Source of the DNA: Pseudomonas schmalbachii
GTDB lineage: Bacteria; Pseudomonadota; Gammaproteobacteria; Pseudomonadales; Pseudomonadaceae
DNA: 64,000 nt
Assembly (NCBI RefSeq): GCF_017589465.1
Contig: NZ_JAELYA010000005.1
Span: 1-64,000 of the forward strand
Reading direction: 5' to 3'
Under the pieces are notes generated by a model. The model was not told where the DNA came from, made no database searches, and saw only the letters and a list, made by a program, of their open reading frames with translations. Shown here piece by piece: positions 8,591 through 17,196 of the stretch. How positions within the stretch are numbered: position 1 is the first letter of the stretch; each line of letters opens with the position of its first letter. The translations under genes were made by a program, and so were the position numbers.

Positions 8591-10455
8591 GGGGTGGTCT
8601 CCTTGCGAGTGGTATGGGATAGCGGTTGCGGCGTGAACAGCAGACGGACTCGTGTGCCGTGGGGCTCGCGTGGCGTGATGTCGAGGACTGCGCCGAGGGT
8701 CTGGCTGCGTTCACGCATGATGCTAAGGCCGTAGTGGCCGCTACGGCCGTGCGCTGGATCAAAGCCGAGTCCGTCGTCCTCCACGGTTATCGCCACCTGG
8801 CCGTTGGTCAGTGCCTCCAGGCTGATCCACGCCTGCTGCGCGCCGGCATGCCGGACCACGTTGGACAGCGCCTCGCGGACGATCTGCAGGATGTGGATTT
8901 CCTCGTTGGGGTTGAGCGGGATGTGGGCCAGCCGGTTGTCCAGCTGGATCGGCAGGCCGCCGCGCTCGGTGAACTCGTTGACGGTGTTCGCCAGCGCCGC
9001 TTCCAGGCTGGCCTGCTCCAGGCTCAGGCGGAAGGTGGTGAGCAGCTCGCGCAACTGGCGGTAGGCGCTGTTCAGGCCTTCACGCAGTTCGTCGAGGGTT
9101 TCCGTGAGTTTTTCTTCCGGCGCATCGCGCTTGAGCAGGGTGCCCAGGCGGCTGACCTGGATCTTCAGGTAGGACAGCGACTGCGCCAGCGAATCGTGCA
9201 GCTCGCGGGCGATGGTCCCGCGCTCGGCGAGCAGGGCCAGGCGGCTTTCCTGTTCCTGCTGCAGGGACAGGGCGAAGGTACGGGCGATGTTGTCGCAGAA
9301 GGTCTCGATGAACTGTTGCTGCCATTCCTCCAGGCGAGGGCCGGTGGCTTCGATGAACAGTTCGCCGAAGCGGTGTTCGCCGATTGCCAGCGGCTGCATG
9401 AATAACGGCCGCAGCTCGGTCGTCGTTTGATTGCAAGGCGTGGCCTGGCCGCGGCAGGCGTTGCAGTCGCCCTGCAGGCAGAATGCGGCGCGACTGCCGG
9501 TGTTGGTCAGCGAGCTGTACGCGCGTTCGACGCCATCCTTGTTCAGGCAGAGGGTCACCTTGCCGGCCTGCAGTACGCTTTCCAGGCGGTTCAGCAGCGG
9601 CTGCAGGCTGCGCTGGTCGTAGGGGTTCTCGCCGAGGCGGCGGGCACTGGCGTAGAGCAGTTCGAGGCGCTGGTGGCTGTGGGAGAGGGCGCGGGTCTTT
9701 TCTTCCACCCGGGCTTCCAGGTCGCCGTAGATGCCCTGCAGCTCCTCGGCCATCTGGTTGAAGCGCTCGCCGAGCTGGCTCAACTCGTCCTCGCCGCTGC
9801 TGATCACCCGCGTATCCAGCTCGCCCCGGCCGAGGCGACGGGCGGTGCGGGTCAGCTCGCGCAGCGGGCCGACCACGTGGATGCTGAGGTCGTAGAGGGT
9901 GATGAACACCATCAGCAGGCTGAGGAACAGACACAGCCCCTGCACCGTGCCGAGCAACTGCGAGCGGTACTCCGCGTTGTGCTGCAGGGTGCTGACGAAG
10001 CGGTCGATGTGGCCGACGAACACGTCCAGCCGATCGAGGCGGGGCGGCGTGCGGATGTCCATCAGGCTGAGTTCGTGGCGCAGTTGCCGGTGTTGCTGAA
10101 GCAGCGGTGCGTCGTGATCGGCGCGCTGCAGCAGGCGGTCGATCTCCGGGCCGTTGAGGCGTTCTTCGAGGGTGGTGAGCAGTGTCTCGCGCTTCTCCAG
10201 CGAGGGTTCCAGGGCCAGCCGGTAGGTGAGCATGCGCAGCGAGCCGGCCTGATTGATGACGGCGGCGTCCTGGTGCGAATAGTCGGCGAACAGCAGGGCG
10301 CTGAACATGCCGATCAGGGCCAGCGACACCAGCAGGGTGAGGTAGCAGCCGAAGCGCAGTACCAGTGAGCGGCGCAGCACATGGCGTCCGGAGGGGGAAC
10401 TACCTCCAAAGAATTGATCGTTGCCGGCGGCGCCTGAAGCTGTCCGCTCATTCAT
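8587..10455 (-). CDS. narX: Nitrate/nitrite sensor histidine kinase NarX
   Basis: Inner-membrane kinase that senses periplasmic nitrate and phosphorylates NarL. In the 622 residues I see a first membrane segment around 31-57, then the periplasmic P-box (INQAGSLRMLTYRL, about 67-80) that binds nitrate, and a second membrane segment around 165-190. A HAMP region follows, then a central cysteine cluster (CLQGDCNACRGQATPC). The dimerisation helix carries the phospho-His in RELHDSLAQSLSYLK, and a C-terminal ATPase domain shows GLGFDP. It is transcribed divergently from narK1, and its own N-terminal codons contain another TACCTCC heptamer. Confidence 0.95.
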   Translation of the reverse strand: MNERTASGAAGNDQFFGGSSPSGRHVLRRSLVLRFGCYLTLLVSLALIGMFSALLFADYSHQDAAVINQAGSLRMLTYRLALEPSLEKRETLLTTLEERLNGPEIDRLLQRADHDAPLLQQHRQLRHELSLMDIRTPPRLDRLDVFVGHIDRFVSTLQHNAEYRSQLLGTVQGLCLFLSLLMVFITLYDLSIHVVGPLRELTRTARRLGRGELDTRVISSGEDELSQLGERFNQMAEELQGIYGDLEARVEEKTRALSHSHQRLELLYASARRLGENPYDQRSLQPLLNRLESVLQAGKVTLCLNKDGVERAYSSLTNTGSRAAFCLQGDCNACRGQATPCNQTTTELRPLFMQPLAIGEHRFGELFIEATGPRLEEWQQQFIETFCDNIARTFALSLQQEQESRLALLAERGTIARELHDSLAQSLSYLKIQVSRLGTLLKRDAPEEKLTETLDELREGLNSAYRQLRELLTTFRLSLEQASLEAALANTVNEFTERGGLPIQLDNRLAHIPLNPNEEIHILQIVREALSNVVRHAGAQQAWISLEALTNGQVAITVEDDGLGFDPAHGRSGHYGLSIMRERSQTLGAVLDITPREPHGTRVRLLFTPQPLSHTTRKETTP

Positions 10456-10500
10456 GAATTTTTCCTTTTAAATCAATAACTTAAAATCTAATTCCAGATA

Positions 10501-10516
10501 TACCTCGTTGGAGGTA
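10501..10516. promoter_or_regulatory. NarL 7-2-7 binding site
   Basis: TACCTCGTTGGAGGTA is an inverted pair of NarL heptamers (TACCTCG, two bases, GGAGGTA), matching 12 of 14 consensus positions. It lies about 93 bases upstream of the transcription start predicted for narK1 and 46 bases upstream of the narX start codon, so it may serve both directions. Confidence 0.7.
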
Positions 10517-10553
10517 GTGGCGCGTATGGGCGCACGGGGCGGATTTCTCTTCA

Positions 10554-10567
10554 TTGATGCCTATCAA
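10554..10567 (+). promoter_or_regulatory. Perfect ANR/DNR box of the narK1 operon promoter
   Basis: TTGAT-GCCT-ATCAA matches the FNR-type consensus at every fixed position. Placing its centre at -41.5 puts the start near 10602, with CAGGAT at 10590-10595 as a plausible -10 and a 27-base leader to the narK1 ATG. Low oxygen (ANR/DNR) and nitrate (NarL) inputs therefore meet here. Confidence 0.85.
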
Positions 10568-10628
10568 CGGAGTTGTAGGCGCGCTTCCTCAGGATGCCGG
10601 AAAAGGCTGTCAGGAAGAGAGATTAGCC

Positions 10629-11924
10629 ATGTTGTCCCATCGTCAGAAACAGTACTCCGTGCTCGGCATGAGCACACTCTCCTTCGCGGTGAACTTCGCC
10701 GTGTGGACCATGTTTTCGATCATCGGCATCCGCATCAAGGAGGAACTCGGGCTGAGCGAAGCGCAGTTCGGCCTGCTGGTCGCGCTGCCGATCCTCACCG
10801 GTTCGCTGATCCGCCTGCCACTCGGTCTGCTCACCGACCGCTTCGGTGGGCGCATCGTGTTCTTCGTGCACATGCTGCTGGTGGCGATCCCGATCTACGG
10901 CCTGGCCTTCGCCAGCCTGTACTGGCACTACCTGGTGCTCGGCCTGTTCGTCGGCCTGGCCGGCGGCTCCTTCGCAGTGGGCATCGCCTACACCTCGGCA
11001 TGGTTCGAGAAGGAGCGCCAGGGCACCGCGATGGGCATCTTCGGCGCGGGTAACGCCGGGGCGGCGATCACCAACCTGGTGGCGCCGATGATCGTGGTCG
11101 CCTTCGGCTGGCGCATGGTGCCGCAGATCTACTCGGTGGCGATGCTGGTCACCGCGCTGCTGTTCTGGTTCTTCACCTACACCGATCCGGCCCACGTCAA
11201 GGGCGCACAGCAAGCCTCCGAGCGGCCGACCCTGGCCATACAGCTGGCGCCGCTGGCCGAGCTGCGGGTGTGGCGTTTCGGCCTGTACTACTTCTTCGTC
11301 TTCGGCGGCTTCGTCGCCCTGGCCCTGTGGCTGCCGAAGTACTACATCGCCGAATACGGCCTGGACCTGAAAACCGCGTCCTTCATCACCATGCTCTTCA
11401 CCCTGCCATCGGGGCTGATCCGCGCCCTCGGCGGCTGGTTCAGCGACCGCTACGGCGCTCGTTCGGTGAACTGGGGCGTGTTCTGGATCTGCCTGGTCTG
11501 CCTGTTCTTCCTCTCCTATCCGCAGACCACCATGACCATTCACGGCATCAAGGGCGATGTCAGCCTGGGCATCGGCCTGAACGTCTGGCTGTTCACCTTC
11601 CTCGTCTTCGTCGTCGGCATCGCCCAGGGCTTCGGCAAGGCCAGCGTGTACCGGATCATCCACGACTACTACCCGCAGAACATGGGTACCGTCGGCGGGA
11701 TGGTCGGGGTCATCGGCGGCCTCGGCGGCTTCTGCCTGCCCATCCTGTTCGGCTACGCCGCCGACCACATCGGCGTGCGCTCCTCCTGCTTCATGTTGCT
11801 GTTCGGCCTGACTGCGGTCTGCATGGTCTGGATGCACTACGCGATCAAGCAACAGCGGCGCATCGACGGCCTGGCCACGGTCGACGACGTCGATTTCCCC
11901 AAATCCCTTACCACGCATAATTGA
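10629..11924 (+). CDS. narK1: Nitrate/nitrite transporter NarK1
   Basis: Major-facilitator nitrate transporter of the NarK1 type, thought to be a nitrate/proton symporter. The 431 residues equal the length I recall for P. aeruginosa NarK1. About 12 membrane segments are visible, with the MFS loop GLLTDRFGGRIVF and the nitrate-signature glycine-rich helices (GIFGAGNAGAAITN; GGMVGVIGGLGGF). I chose the ATG at 10629 (MLSHRQKQYSVLGM), as the upstream in-frame ATG lies inside the ANR box. narK2 begins 12 bases downstream. Confidence 0.92.
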   Translation: MLSHRQKQYSVLGMSTLSFAVNFAVWTMFSIIGIRIKEELGLSEAQFGLLVALPILTGSLIRLPLGLLTDRFGGRIVFFVHMLLVAIPIYGLAFASLYWHYLVLGLFVGLAGGSFAVGIAYTSAWFEKERQGTAMGIFGAGNAGAAITNLVAPMIVVAFGWRMVPQIYSVAMLVTALLFWFFTYTDPAHVKGAQQASERPTLAIQLAPLAELRVWRFGLYYFFVFGGFVALALWLPKYYIAEYGLDLKTASFITMLFTLPSGLIRALGGWFSDRYGARSVNWGVFWICLVCLFFLSYPQTTMTIHGIKGDVSLGIGLNVWLFTFLVFVVGIAQGFGKASVYRIIHDYYPQNMGTVGGMVGVIGGLGGFCLPILFGYAADHIGVRSSCFMLLFGLTAVCMVWMHYAIKQQRRIDGLATVDDVDFPKSLTTHN

Positions 11925-11936
11925 GGAAGTGCCGTC

Positions 11937-13343
11937 ATGGGCATGATCGCCAATAACCAACTGAAAGCCGCGCGGGGACCGTTGCTGGTCGACTGGCGCC
12001 CGGAGGAGGCCGAGTTCTGGGCGACCTCCGGCAAGAAAATCGCCACCCGCAACCTGTGGATATCCATTCCCGCGCTGCTCCTCGCCTTCTCCGTCTGGAT
12101 GGTGTGGAGCACGGTGACCGTGCGCCTGAACAGCGTCGGCTTCGCTTTCAGCAACGACCAGCTGTTCATGCTCGCCGCGCTGCCGTCGATCTCCGGCGCG
12201 ACGCTGCGGATCTTCTACTCCTTCATGGTGCCGGTGTTCGGCGGTCGTCGCTGGACCGCGCTGAGTACCGCCTCGCTGCTGATTCCCTGCCTGTGGCTGG
12301 GCTTCGCGGTGCAGGACCCGACCACGCCGTACTGGGTGTTCGCCACCATCGCACTGCTCTGCGGTTTCGGCGGCGGCAACTTCGCTTCGAGCATGTCCAA
12401 CATCAGCTTCTTCTATCCGAAGAGCCAGCAGGGCACCGCGCTCGGCCTGAACGCCGGGCTGGGCAACCTGGGCGTATCGGTGATGCAGTTCGCCGTGCCG
12501 CTGGCAGTGGCTGGCGGCCTGTTCGGCAGCTTCGGCGGCGAGCCGCAGCAGCTTTCCGACGGCACCCAGCTGTGGCTGCAGAACGCTGGCCTGATCTGGG
12601 TTCCGTTCATTGCCGTGGTGGCCATCGCAGCCTGGTTCGGCATGCATGACATCGCCGATGCCAAGGCCTCGTTCAGCGAACAGGCGGTGATTTTCAAGCG
12701 CAAGCACAACTGGCTGATGTGCTGGCTGTACGTGGCCACCTTTGGCTCGTTCATCGGCTTCTCCGCCGGCTTCGCCATGCTCAGCAAGACCCAGTTCCCG
12801 GACATCAACCCGCTGCAGTACGCCTTCCTCGGCCCGCTGGTGGGTGCCCTGAGCCGTCCGCTCGGCGGCTGGCTGGCGGACAAGTTCGGCGGTGCACGCA
12901 TCACCCTGTGGAACTACGCAGCGATGATCGGCGGCGTGCTGGCGGTGATCTCCTTCCTGCCGGGCGCGGGCGGCCAGGGCAACTTCTTCGGCTTCCTCGG
13001 CTCCTTCATCCTGCTGTTCTTCTTCGCCGGCATCGGCAACGGCTCCACCTTCCGCATGATCCCAGTGATCTTCCGCGGCGAATGGGCCAAGCGCGTGCAG
13101 CACGGCGGTGCCACCGCGACCCAGGCCCAGCGCGAGGCGGGCAAGGAATCGGCGGCGGTGATCGGCTTCAGCTCGGCCATCGGCGCATTCGGCGGCTTCT
13201 TCATTCCCAAGGCATTCGGTACCTCGCTGGCCATGACCGGCAGTGCCGAAGGCGCTCTCTACTTGTTCATCGCCTACTACCTGACCTGCATCGTCGCCAC
13301 GTGGTGGTGGTATGCGCGCAAGGGTGCCGAGAGCCCGTGCTGA
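11937..13343 (+). CDS. narK2: Nitrate/nitrite antiporter NarK2
   Basis: Second NarK-family transporter, of the type that exchanges nitrate for nitrite and is the main supplier of NarG in related pseudomonads. The 468 residues equal the P. aeruginosa NarK2 length as I recall it. It has about 12 membrane segments and the glycine-rich nitrate motifs GFGGGNFASSMSNISFF and GAFGGFFIPKAFG. A short upstream space of 12 bases and a GAGGAAGTGCC ribosome site place it in the narK1K2GHJI operon. Confidence 0.92.
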   Translation: MGMIANNQLKAARGPLLVDWRPEEAEFWATSGKKIATRNLWISIPALLLAFSVWMVWSTVTVRLNSVGFAFSNDQLFMLAALPSISGATLRIFYSFMVPVFGGRRWTALSTASLLIPCLWLGFAVQDPTTPYWVFATIALLCGFGGGNFASSMSNISFFYPKSQQGTALGLNAGLGNLGVSVMQFAVPLAVAGGLFGSFGGEPQQLSDGTQLWLQNAGLIWVPFIAVVAIAAWFGMHDIADAKASFSEQAVIFKRKHNWLMCWLYVATFGSFIGFSAGFAMLSKTQFPDINPLQYAFLGPLVGALSRPLGGWLADKFGGARITLWNYAAMIGGVLAVISFLPGAGGQGNFFGFLGSFILLFFFAGIGNGSTFRMIPVIFRGEWAKRVQHGGATATQAQREAGKESAAVIGFSSAIGAFGGFFIPKAFGTSLAMTGSAEGALYLFIAYYLTCIVATWWWYARKGAESPC

Positions 13344-13405
13344 CCGATTCCGTTTGAGCCTGATTCGTTTTGAACGCCCGGCACAGACTGGGTGAGGAGA
13401 TACAG

Positions 13406-16400
13406 ATGAGTTACCTGCTCGACCGCCTGCAGTTCTTCAAGAAGAAGCAAGGCGAATTCGCCGACGGCCATGGTGAGGTCTCCAACGAGAGCCGCGCCTG
13501 GGAAGGCGCCTATCGTCAGCGCTGGCAGCACGACAAGATCGTGCGCTCCACTCACGGGGTGAACTGCACGGGCTCGTGCTCGTGGAAGATCTACGTGAAG
13601 AACGGCCTGATCACCTGGGAGACCCAGCAGACCGACTACCCGCGTACCCGCGCCGACCTGCCGAACCATGAGCCGCGCGGCTGCCCGCGTGGCGCCAGCT
13701 ACTCCTGGTACATCTACAGCGCCAACCGCCTGAAGTATCCGAAGGTGCGCAAGCCGCTGCTCAAGCTGTGGCGCGAAGCCCGTGCGGTGCACAAGGACCC
13801 GGTCAATGCCTGGGCCAGCATCGTCGAGGACAAGGCCAAGGCGCACAGCTACAAGAGCGAGCGCGGCCTGGGCGGCTTCATTCGCTCCAGCTGGGACGAA
13901 GTGACCGACATCATCGCCGCCGCCAACGTCTACACCGCCAAGACCTACGGCCCCGACCGGGTGATCGGCTTCTCGCCGATCCCGGCCATGTCCATGGTCA
14001 GCTACGCGGCCGGCGCCCGTTACCTGTCGCTGATCGGCGGCGTGTGCCTGTCGTTCTACGACTGGTACTGCGACCTGCCGCCCGCCAGCCCGCAGATCTG
14101 GGGCGAGCAGACCGACGTGCCGGAATCGGCCGACTGGTACAACTCCAGCTACATCATCGCCTGGGGCTCCAACGTCCCGCAGACCCGTACCCCGGACGCG
14201 CACTTCTTCACCGAAGTCCGCTACAAGGGCACCAAGACCGTCTCCATCACCCCGGACTACTCCGAGGTGGCCAAGCTCACCGACCTCTGGCTGAACCCCA
14301 AGCAGGGCACCGACGCCGCGCTGGGCATGGCCTTCGGTCACGTGATCCTCAAGGAATTCCACCTCGACAAGCCGAGCGCCTACTTCGTCGACTACTGCCG
14401 CCAGTACACCGACATGCCGATGCTGGTGCTGCTCGAACCGCACGCCGGCGGCGTCTACAAGCCGACCCGCTACCTGCGCGCCGCCGACCTCGCCGACAAC
14501 CTCGGCCAGGACAACAACCCCGAGTGGAAGACCATCGGCCTGGACGAAACCAGTGGCCAACTGGTCTCGCCGACCGGCGCCATCGGCTATCGCTGGGGCG
14601 AGTCGGGCAAGTGGAACATCGCCGAACTGGAAGGCGGCGAGGGCCGCGAGACCCGTCTCAAGCTGTCGCTGATCGACGGCCCGGCGAACGCCTGCGACGT
14701 CGGCTTCCCGTACTTCGCCGGCCAGGAACACCCGCACTTCAAGGGTGTGGCCAACGACGAGATCCTCGTCCGCCGCGTACCGTTCCGCGAGATCATCGGC
14801 GCCGACGGCAAGCAGCTGCGCGTAGCCACCGTCTACGACCTGCAGATGGCCAACTACAGCGTCGACCGCGGTCTTGGTGGCGCCAACGTGGCGACTTCCT
14901 TCAACGATCCGGATACCCCCTACACCCCGGCCTGGCAGGAGCGCATCACCGGCGTACCGGCGGCCCGCGCGATCCAGGTCGCCCGTGAGTTCGCCGACAG
15001 CGCGCACAAGACCCAGGGCAAGGCCATGGTGATCATCGGCGCGGCGATGAACCACTGGTACCACATGGACATGAACTACCGCGCCGTCATCAACATGCTG
15101 ATGATGTGCGGCTGCATCGGCCAGAGCGGTGGTGGCTGGGCGCACTACGTCGGCCAGGAAAAACTCCGTCCGCAGACCGGCTGGGCTCCGCTGGCCTTCG
15201 GCCTGGACTGGAGCCGTCCGCCACGGCAGATGAACGGCACCAGCTTCTTCTACCTGCACAGCTCGCAGTGGCGGCATGAAAAGCTGTCGATGCACGAAGT
15301 GCTGTCGCCGCTGGCCGACGCCAGCAAGTTCCCCGAACACTCACTGGACTACAACATCCGCGCCGAACGCATGGGCTGGCTGCCGTCCGCGCCGCAACTT
15401 GACCGCAACCCGCTGCGCATCGCCGCCGATGCCGAGAAGGCCGGCTTGCCGGTGCAGGACTACGTGGTGCGCGAACTCAAGGCCGGCAACCTGCGCTTCG
15501 CCAGCGAAGCGCCGGACGATCCGAAGAACTTCCCGCGCAACATGTTCATCTGGCGTTCCAACCTGCTCGGTTCCTCGGGCAAGGGCCACGAGTACATGCT
15601 CAAGTACCTGCTCGGGGCGAAGAACGGCGTGATGAACGAGGACCTCGGCAAGGTCGGCGGACCCTGCCCGGGCGAAGTGGACTGGGTCGACCAGGGCGCC
15701 GAAGGCAAGCTCGATCTGGTCACTACCCTGGACTTCCGCATGTCCTCCACCTGCATGTATTCGGACATCGTCCTGCCGACCGCGACCTGGTACGAGAAGG
15801 ACGACCTCAACACCTCCGACATGCACCCGTTCATCCACCCGCTGTCGGCGGCCACCGACCCGGCCTGGGAAGCCAAGAGCGACTGGGAAATCTACAAGGC
15901 CATCGCCAAGAAATTCTCCCAGGTTTCCGTCGGCCACCTCGGCGTGGAGAAGGACCTGGTCACCGTGCCGCTGCTGCACGACACCCCCACCGAACTGGCC
16001 CAGCCATTCGGCGGCAGCGACTGGAAGAAAGGCGAGTGCGAGGCGGTTCCGGGCAAGACGATGCCGACCCTGCACGTGGTCGAGCGCGACTACCCGAACA
16101 CCTTCAAGAAGTTCACCTCCCTCGGCCCGCTGCTGGAGAAAGTCGGCAACGGCGGCAAGGGCATCGGCTGGAACACCGAGAAGGAAGTGAAACTGGTCGG
16201 CGATCTCAACCATCGCGTCACCGAGCCGGGCGTCAGCCAGGGCCAGCCGCGCATCGAGAGCGCCATCGACGCCGCCGAGGTGATCCTCGCCCTGGCGCCG
16301 GAAACCAACGGCCAGGTAGCGGTGAAGGCGTGGAACGCGCTGGCGAAGATCACCGGCCGCGAGCACGAGCACCTGGCGCTGCCGAAGGAAGAGGAGAAGA

Positions 16401-17185
16401 TCCGCTTCCGCGACGTACAGGCGCAGCCGCGCAAGATCATCTCCAGCCCGACCTGGTCCGGCCTGGAAGACGAGCACGTCAGCTACAACGCCGGCTACAC
16501 CAACGTTCACGAAATGATCCCGTGGCGCACCATCACCGGTCGCCAGCAGTTCTACCAGGATCACCCGTGGATGCAGGCCTTCGGCGAAGGCTTCGTCAGC
16601 TACCGTCCGCCGGTCAACACCCGCACCACCGACAAGCTGCTGAACCACAAGCCGAACGGCAACAAGGAGATCGTCCTCAACTGGATCACCCCGCACCAGA
16701 AGTGGGGCATCCACTCCACCTACAGCGACAACCTGATCATGCTCACCCTGTCGCGCGGCGGGCCGATCATCTGGATCAGCGAGAACGACGCCGCGAAGGT
16801 TGGAATCGTCGATAACGACTGGGTCGAAGTGTTCAACGCCAACGGTGCCGCCACCTGCCGTGCAGTGGTCAGCCAGCGCGTGAAGGATGGGATGGTGCTG
16901 ATGTACCACGCCCAGGAACGCATCGTGAACGTGCCCGGCAGCGAGACCACCAAGACTCGCGGCGGCCACCACAACTCGGTCACCCGCGTGGTGCTCAAGC
17001 CGACCCACATGATCGGCGGCTACGCCCAGCAGGCCTGGGGCTTCAACTACTACGGCACCGTGGGTTGCAACCGCGACGAGTTCGTCGTGGTGCGCAAGAT
17101 GGCCAAGGTCGACTGGCTCGACGAGCCGGAACACGGCGGCCTTGGTGGCGACGCCCTGCCGCAACCGCTGCCCCAGGATATTTGA
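13406..17185 (+). CDS. narG: Respiratory nitrate reductase alpha subunit NarG
   Basis: Catalytic molybdenum subunit of membrane-bound nitrate reductase; it reduces nitrate to nitrite on the cytoplasmic face. The 1259 residues are full length. His50, Cys54, Cys58 and Cys93 (THGVNCTGSC...RGC) form the FS0 [4Fe-4S] site in the E. coli arrangement. The YCDLPPASPQIWGEQTD segment carries the molybdenum-ligand aspartate region, and the C-terminal molydopterin-binding domain ends in NYYGTVGCNRDEFVVVRKM. I chose the ATG at 13406 after GAGGAGATACAG, giving the canonical MSYLLDRLQFFKK start. The same ribosome site precedes narH. Confidence 0.97.
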   Translation: MSYLLDRLQFFKKKQGEFADGHGEVSNESRAWEGAYRQRWQHDKIVRSTHGVNCTGSCSWKIYVKNGLITWETQQTDYPRTRADLPNHEPRGCPRGASYSWYIYSANRLKYPKVRKPLLKLWREARAVHKDPVNAWASIVEDKAKAHSYKSERGLGGFIRSSWDEVTDIIAAANVYTAKTYGPDRVIGFSPIPAMSMVSYAAGARYLSLIGGVCLSFYDWYCDLPPASPQIWGEQTDVPESADWYNSSYIIAWGSNVPQTRTPDAHFFTEVRYKGTKTVSITPDYSEVAKLTDLWLNPKQGTDAALGMAFGHVILKEFHLDKPSAYFVDYCRQYTDMPMLVLLEPHAGGVYKPTRYLRAADLADNLGQDNNPEWKTIGLDETSGQLVSPTGAIGYRWGESGKWNIAELEGGEGRETRLKLSLIDGPANACDVGFPYFAGQEHPHFKGVANDEILVRRVPFREIIGADGKQLRVATVYDLQMANYSVDRGLGGANVATSFNDPDTPYTPAWQERITGVPAARAIQVAREFADSAHKTQGKAMVIIGAAMNHWYHMDMNYRAVINMLMMCGCIGQSGGGWAHYVGQEKLRPQTGWAPLAFGLDWSRPPRQMNGTSFFYLHSSQWRHEKLSMHEVLSPLADASKFPEHSLDYNIRAERMGWLPSAPQLDRNPLRIAADAEKAGLPVQDYVVRELKAGNLRFASEAPDDPKNFPRNMFIWRSNLLGSSGKGHEYMLKYLLGAKNGVMNEDLGKVGGPCPGEVDWVDQGAEGKLDLVTTLDFRMSSTCMYSDIVLPTATWYEKDDLNTSDMHPFIHPLSAATDPAWEAKSDWEIYKAIAKKFSQVSVGHLGVEKDLVTVPLLHDTPTELAQPFGGSDWKKGECEAVPGKTMPTLHVVERDYPNTFKKFTSLGPLLEKVGNGGKGIGWNTEKEVKLVGDLNHRVTEPGVSQGQPRIESAIDAAEVILALAPETNGQVAVKAWNALAKITGREHEHLALPKEEEKIRFRDVQAQPRKIISSPTWSGLEDEHVSYNAGYTNVHEMIPWRTITGRQQFYQDHPWMQAFGEGFVSYRPPVNTRTTDKLLNHKPNGNKEIVLNWITPHQKWGIHSTYSDNLIMLTLSRGGPIIWISENDAAKVGIVDNDWVEVFNANGAATCRAVVSQRVKDGMVLMYHAQERIVNVPGSETTKTRGGHHNSVTRVVLKPTHMIGGYAQQAWGFNYYGTVGCNRDEFVVVRKMAKVDWLDEPEHGGLGGDALPQPLPQDI

Positions 17186-17196
17186 GGAGATACGCC

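Noticed and set aside
10483-10497. TTGATTTAAAAGG on the minus strand before narX as a second ANR box
   Set aside because: Only the left half-site matches; the right half shows no ATCA-type sequence.
10623-13103. 826-codon open frame on the minus strand across narK1 and narK2
   Set aside because: It is antisense to two well-supported transporters, its translation is rich in His/Gln/Glu/Gly/Arg without any domain, and long antisense frames are expected at this GC content.
13277-17164. Two long minus-strand frames across narG (687 and 607 codons)
   Set aside because: Both are shadows of the full-length narG gene, with no recognisable motif or ribosome site.
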